In this document: in pieces, positions 62,413 through 64,000 of the stretch
Position numbering within the stretch: the stretch's first letter is position 1
How the letters are laid out: each line of letters opens with the position of its first letter
Source: CAZFVY01 sp964522665
GTDB lineage: Bacteria > Verrucomicrobiota > Verrucomicrobiia > Limisphaerales > CAZFVY01
Direction of reading: 5' to 3'
Assembly: GCA_964522665.1 (NCBI GenBank)
Contig: CAZFVY010000005.1
Coordinates: forward strand, 1-64,000
Length of the DNA: 64,000 nucleotides
Program-made: the position numbers and the translations under genes
Notes under the pieces: model-generated
What the model saw: the letters and a program-made list of their open reading frames with translations, nothing else
Database searches by the model: none
What the model was told of the DNA's origin: nothing

Positions 62413-63113
62413 GCGGCGACGCTTACGCCACCTGCCTCGCGGCGCTCGGCCGCCTGGATACCTGCACGGTTTCGAACGCGGTCGAAACCTTCGGGCGGCG
62501 CCTGCGGAACGAAGGATTTATGGACAGCGGCGTGCGCTGTCTGTTTCCGCAATTGCCGCCGATGGTCGGTCATGCGGCGCCGATCCGAATTCGGACTAGC
62601 TCTCCGCCCACCCAAGGCGCCGCTTACTTCGACCGCACCGATTTGTGGGACTATATCCTGAGTCTTCCCGCGCCGCGGGTATTGGTGGCGGAGGACGTGG
62701 ATGAGCGGCCGGGATTCGGCGCCCTCTATGGCGAAGTCCACGCCAATATCTTGCAGGCGCTCGGTTGCGTGGGGTTGGTGACCAACGGGGCCGTGCGTGA
62801 TCTGCCCCAAGTCGCCAATCTCGGCTTCCATTTTTTTGCCCGCAACCCTGCGGTTTCCCACGCCTTCTCTCACATCGTCGAATTTGGTCAACCGGTCAAG
62901 GTCGCCGGATTGGCGGTGAAACCGGGCGAATTGCTGCATGGTGACGCGCATGGAGTGCTCTCCATTCCGGCGGAGATCGCTTGCGACGTTCCGTTGGTCG
63001 CGGCGCTGATTCGGGAGCGGGAGCAGCGGGTCATTGACCTTTGCCGTCGCGGTTCATTCACGCAAGAACGATTGCGGGCGGAATTGCGGGGGATTCAGTC
63101 CGAACACAGCTAA
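62409..63113 (+). CDS. RraA-like / HMG-aldolase family protein
   Basis: The protein of 234 residues has the RraA fold. The aldolase-type residues are in NGAVRDLPQV (the arginine and aspartate) and GDAHGVLSIP (the metal-side aspartate), which argues for an active aldolase or oxaloacetate decarboxylase rather than a pure RNase E inhibitor. It starts at a GTG inside an overlap with the efflux adaptor stop. It sits between the adaptor and the pump gene, a position not expected for this family. Confidence 0.86.
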   Translation: MSGDAYATCLAALGRLDTCTVSNAVETFGRRLRNEGFMDSGVRCLFPQLPPMVGHAAPIRIRTSSPPTQGAAYFDRTDLWDYILSLPAPRVLVAEDVDERPGFGALYGEVHANILQALGCVGLVTNGAVRDLPQVANLGFHFFARNPAVSHAFSHIVEFGQPVKVAGLAVKPGELLHGDAHGVLSIPAEIACDVPLVAALIREREQRVIDLCRRGSFTQERLRAELRGIQSEHS

Positions 63114-63137
63114 GACCGCGTCGGCGGACGTAACATC

Positions 63138-64000
63138 ATGTCGCGATTCTCAATTCGGTATCCTTATTTCATCGTGGTGGCATGCCTGATGGTTTGCGTC
63201 ATCGGCGTCAACAGCCTGTTACGGCTGCCGGTGGATCTCTTCCCTTCGATTCAAATCCCGGTCGTGGTCGTGGCGACATTTTATTCGGGGATGCCGCCGG
63301 AGGACATCGAGAACGACATCACGGGGCCGTTCGAGAGATTTTTCACGCTGGCTAGCAGCGTCGATCACATCGAATCCCGGTCGCTGGCGGGCGTGAGCCT
63401 CATCAAAATTTATTTTCAGCCAGGAAGCAATCCGGACGCCGCGCTCTCCTCGATCGCGAACCTGGCGATGGCCGATCTGCGGCGCCTGCCGCAGGGAACC
63501 CTGCCGCCGGTGGTTTTGAAGTTTGACGCGTCGAGCCTGCCGGTTTGCCTGGTCACGCTCAAAGGGGAAGGACTTACCGAGGCGAAACTTCGTGACGTGG
63601 GCCAATACGATGTGCGCAACCAGATCGCGGGCGTGCCGGGTTCGTCGGTGCCGCAACCCTTTGGCGGGAAGTACCGGCAGATCATGGTCTATGTCGATCC
63701 GGTCAAATTGGAAGCCCATCAACTCAGCGTGATGGATGTGGTCCAATCGGTGAACAGCGCGAATCTGATCCTGCCCGCCGGTGACGTGCGGATCGGACCA
63801 CTGGACTACAACATCTATTGCAACAGCCAACTGCCGACGATGGAGGAGATCAACCATATCCCGCTCAAAACGGTCGGCGCGGCATCGGTGCTCGTCGGCG
63901 ACGTCGGTAAAGCGGTGGACGGATCACAGATCCAATACAACCTGGTGCGCGTCGATGGTCAGCCGTCCGTTTATTTGCCGATTTTGAAGCAAGGCGGCGA
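63138..64000 (+). CDS. RND-type efflux pump permease, N-terminal part (partial)
   Basis: The frame runs from ATG 63138 to the window edge, giving 287 residues. It has the first membrane helix (about 9-28) and the LPVDLFPSIQIPVVVV motif typical of AcrB/HAE1 pumps. The porter domain start (GMPPEDIENDITGPFE and IKIYFQPGSNPD) is also present. The charged residues of helix 4 and the rest lie beyond the window. It follows the RraA-like gene by 24 bp. Confidence 0.92.
   Translation, partial: MSRFSIRYPYFIVVACLMVCVIGVNSLLRLPVDLFPSIQIPVVVVATFYSGMPPEDIENDITGPFERFFTLASSVDHIESRSLAGVSLIKIYFQPGSNPDAALSSIANLAMADLRRLPQGTLPPVVLKFDASSLPVCLVTLKGEGLTEAKLRDVGQYDVRNQIAGVPGSSVPQPFGGKYRQIMVYVDPVKLEAHQLSVMDVVQSVNSANLILPAGDVRIGPLDYNIYCNSQLPTMEEINHIPLKTVGAASVLVGDVGKAVDGSQIQYNLVRVDGQPSVYLPILKQGG

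Overview
The window looks like chromosome from a GC-rich Gram-negative bacterium, most probably a verrucomicrobial lineage close to Pedosphaera/Limisphaera. That placement is my inference from three things: the protein flavour, exported proteins ending in a W...FYR-type C-terminal module, and a str-S10-spc-alpha supercluster without an L30 gene. It was not tested by any search. Almost all genes to about 36.6 kb lie on the plus strand. No tRNA, rRNA, CRISPR array or insertion sequence was seen.

1-24.8 kb is one long information-processing block. It holds the 3' part of rpoB, then rpoC, rpsL, rpsG, fusA, and the ribosomal genes from rpsJ to rplO, then secY, map, infA, rpmJ, rpsM, rpsK, rpsD, rpoA and rplQ. 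rpmD, adk and tuf are missing from their usual slots. A Rho-independent terminator lies between rpsG and fusA. infA starts at a GTG inside map. S11 carries about 80 extra N-terminal residues.

24.8-34.6 kb begins with an arginine cluster (argJ, argB, argD, argF) joined to rplQ with no gap (TAG followed by GTG). It continues with ispH, dgt, speA (arginine decarboxylase) and a membrane protein. ArgJ has a 13-residue insertion just before its self-cleavage site.

34.8-53 kb is a mixed accessory and housekeeping region on both strands. It carries an L,D-transpeptidase coupled to a YaeQ-like gene, a 12-repeat NHL protein, a small LABN-domain membrane protein, an esterase, a glyoxalase-family protein and an outer-membrane barrel candidate. 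These are followed by a threonine-aldolase-like enzyme, a large secreted glycoside-hydrolase-like protein, a Tat-exported enolase-superfamily dehydratase, YggS, an EVE protein and a HAD phosphatase. The region ends with a class I lysyl-tRNA synthetase carrying an extra C-terminal domain and a higBA toxin-antitoxin pair with a shortened toxin.

53.4-64 kb holds a second exported esterase, then a pair (membrane protein plus B12-binding/radical SAM enzyme) of visibly lower GC, and then nadB. Last comes a two-component system with a probable operator (22-bp-spaced direct repeats), followed by an RND efflux adaptor, an RraA-like enzyme inserted inside the efflux operon, and the 5' part of an RND permease that runs off the window end.
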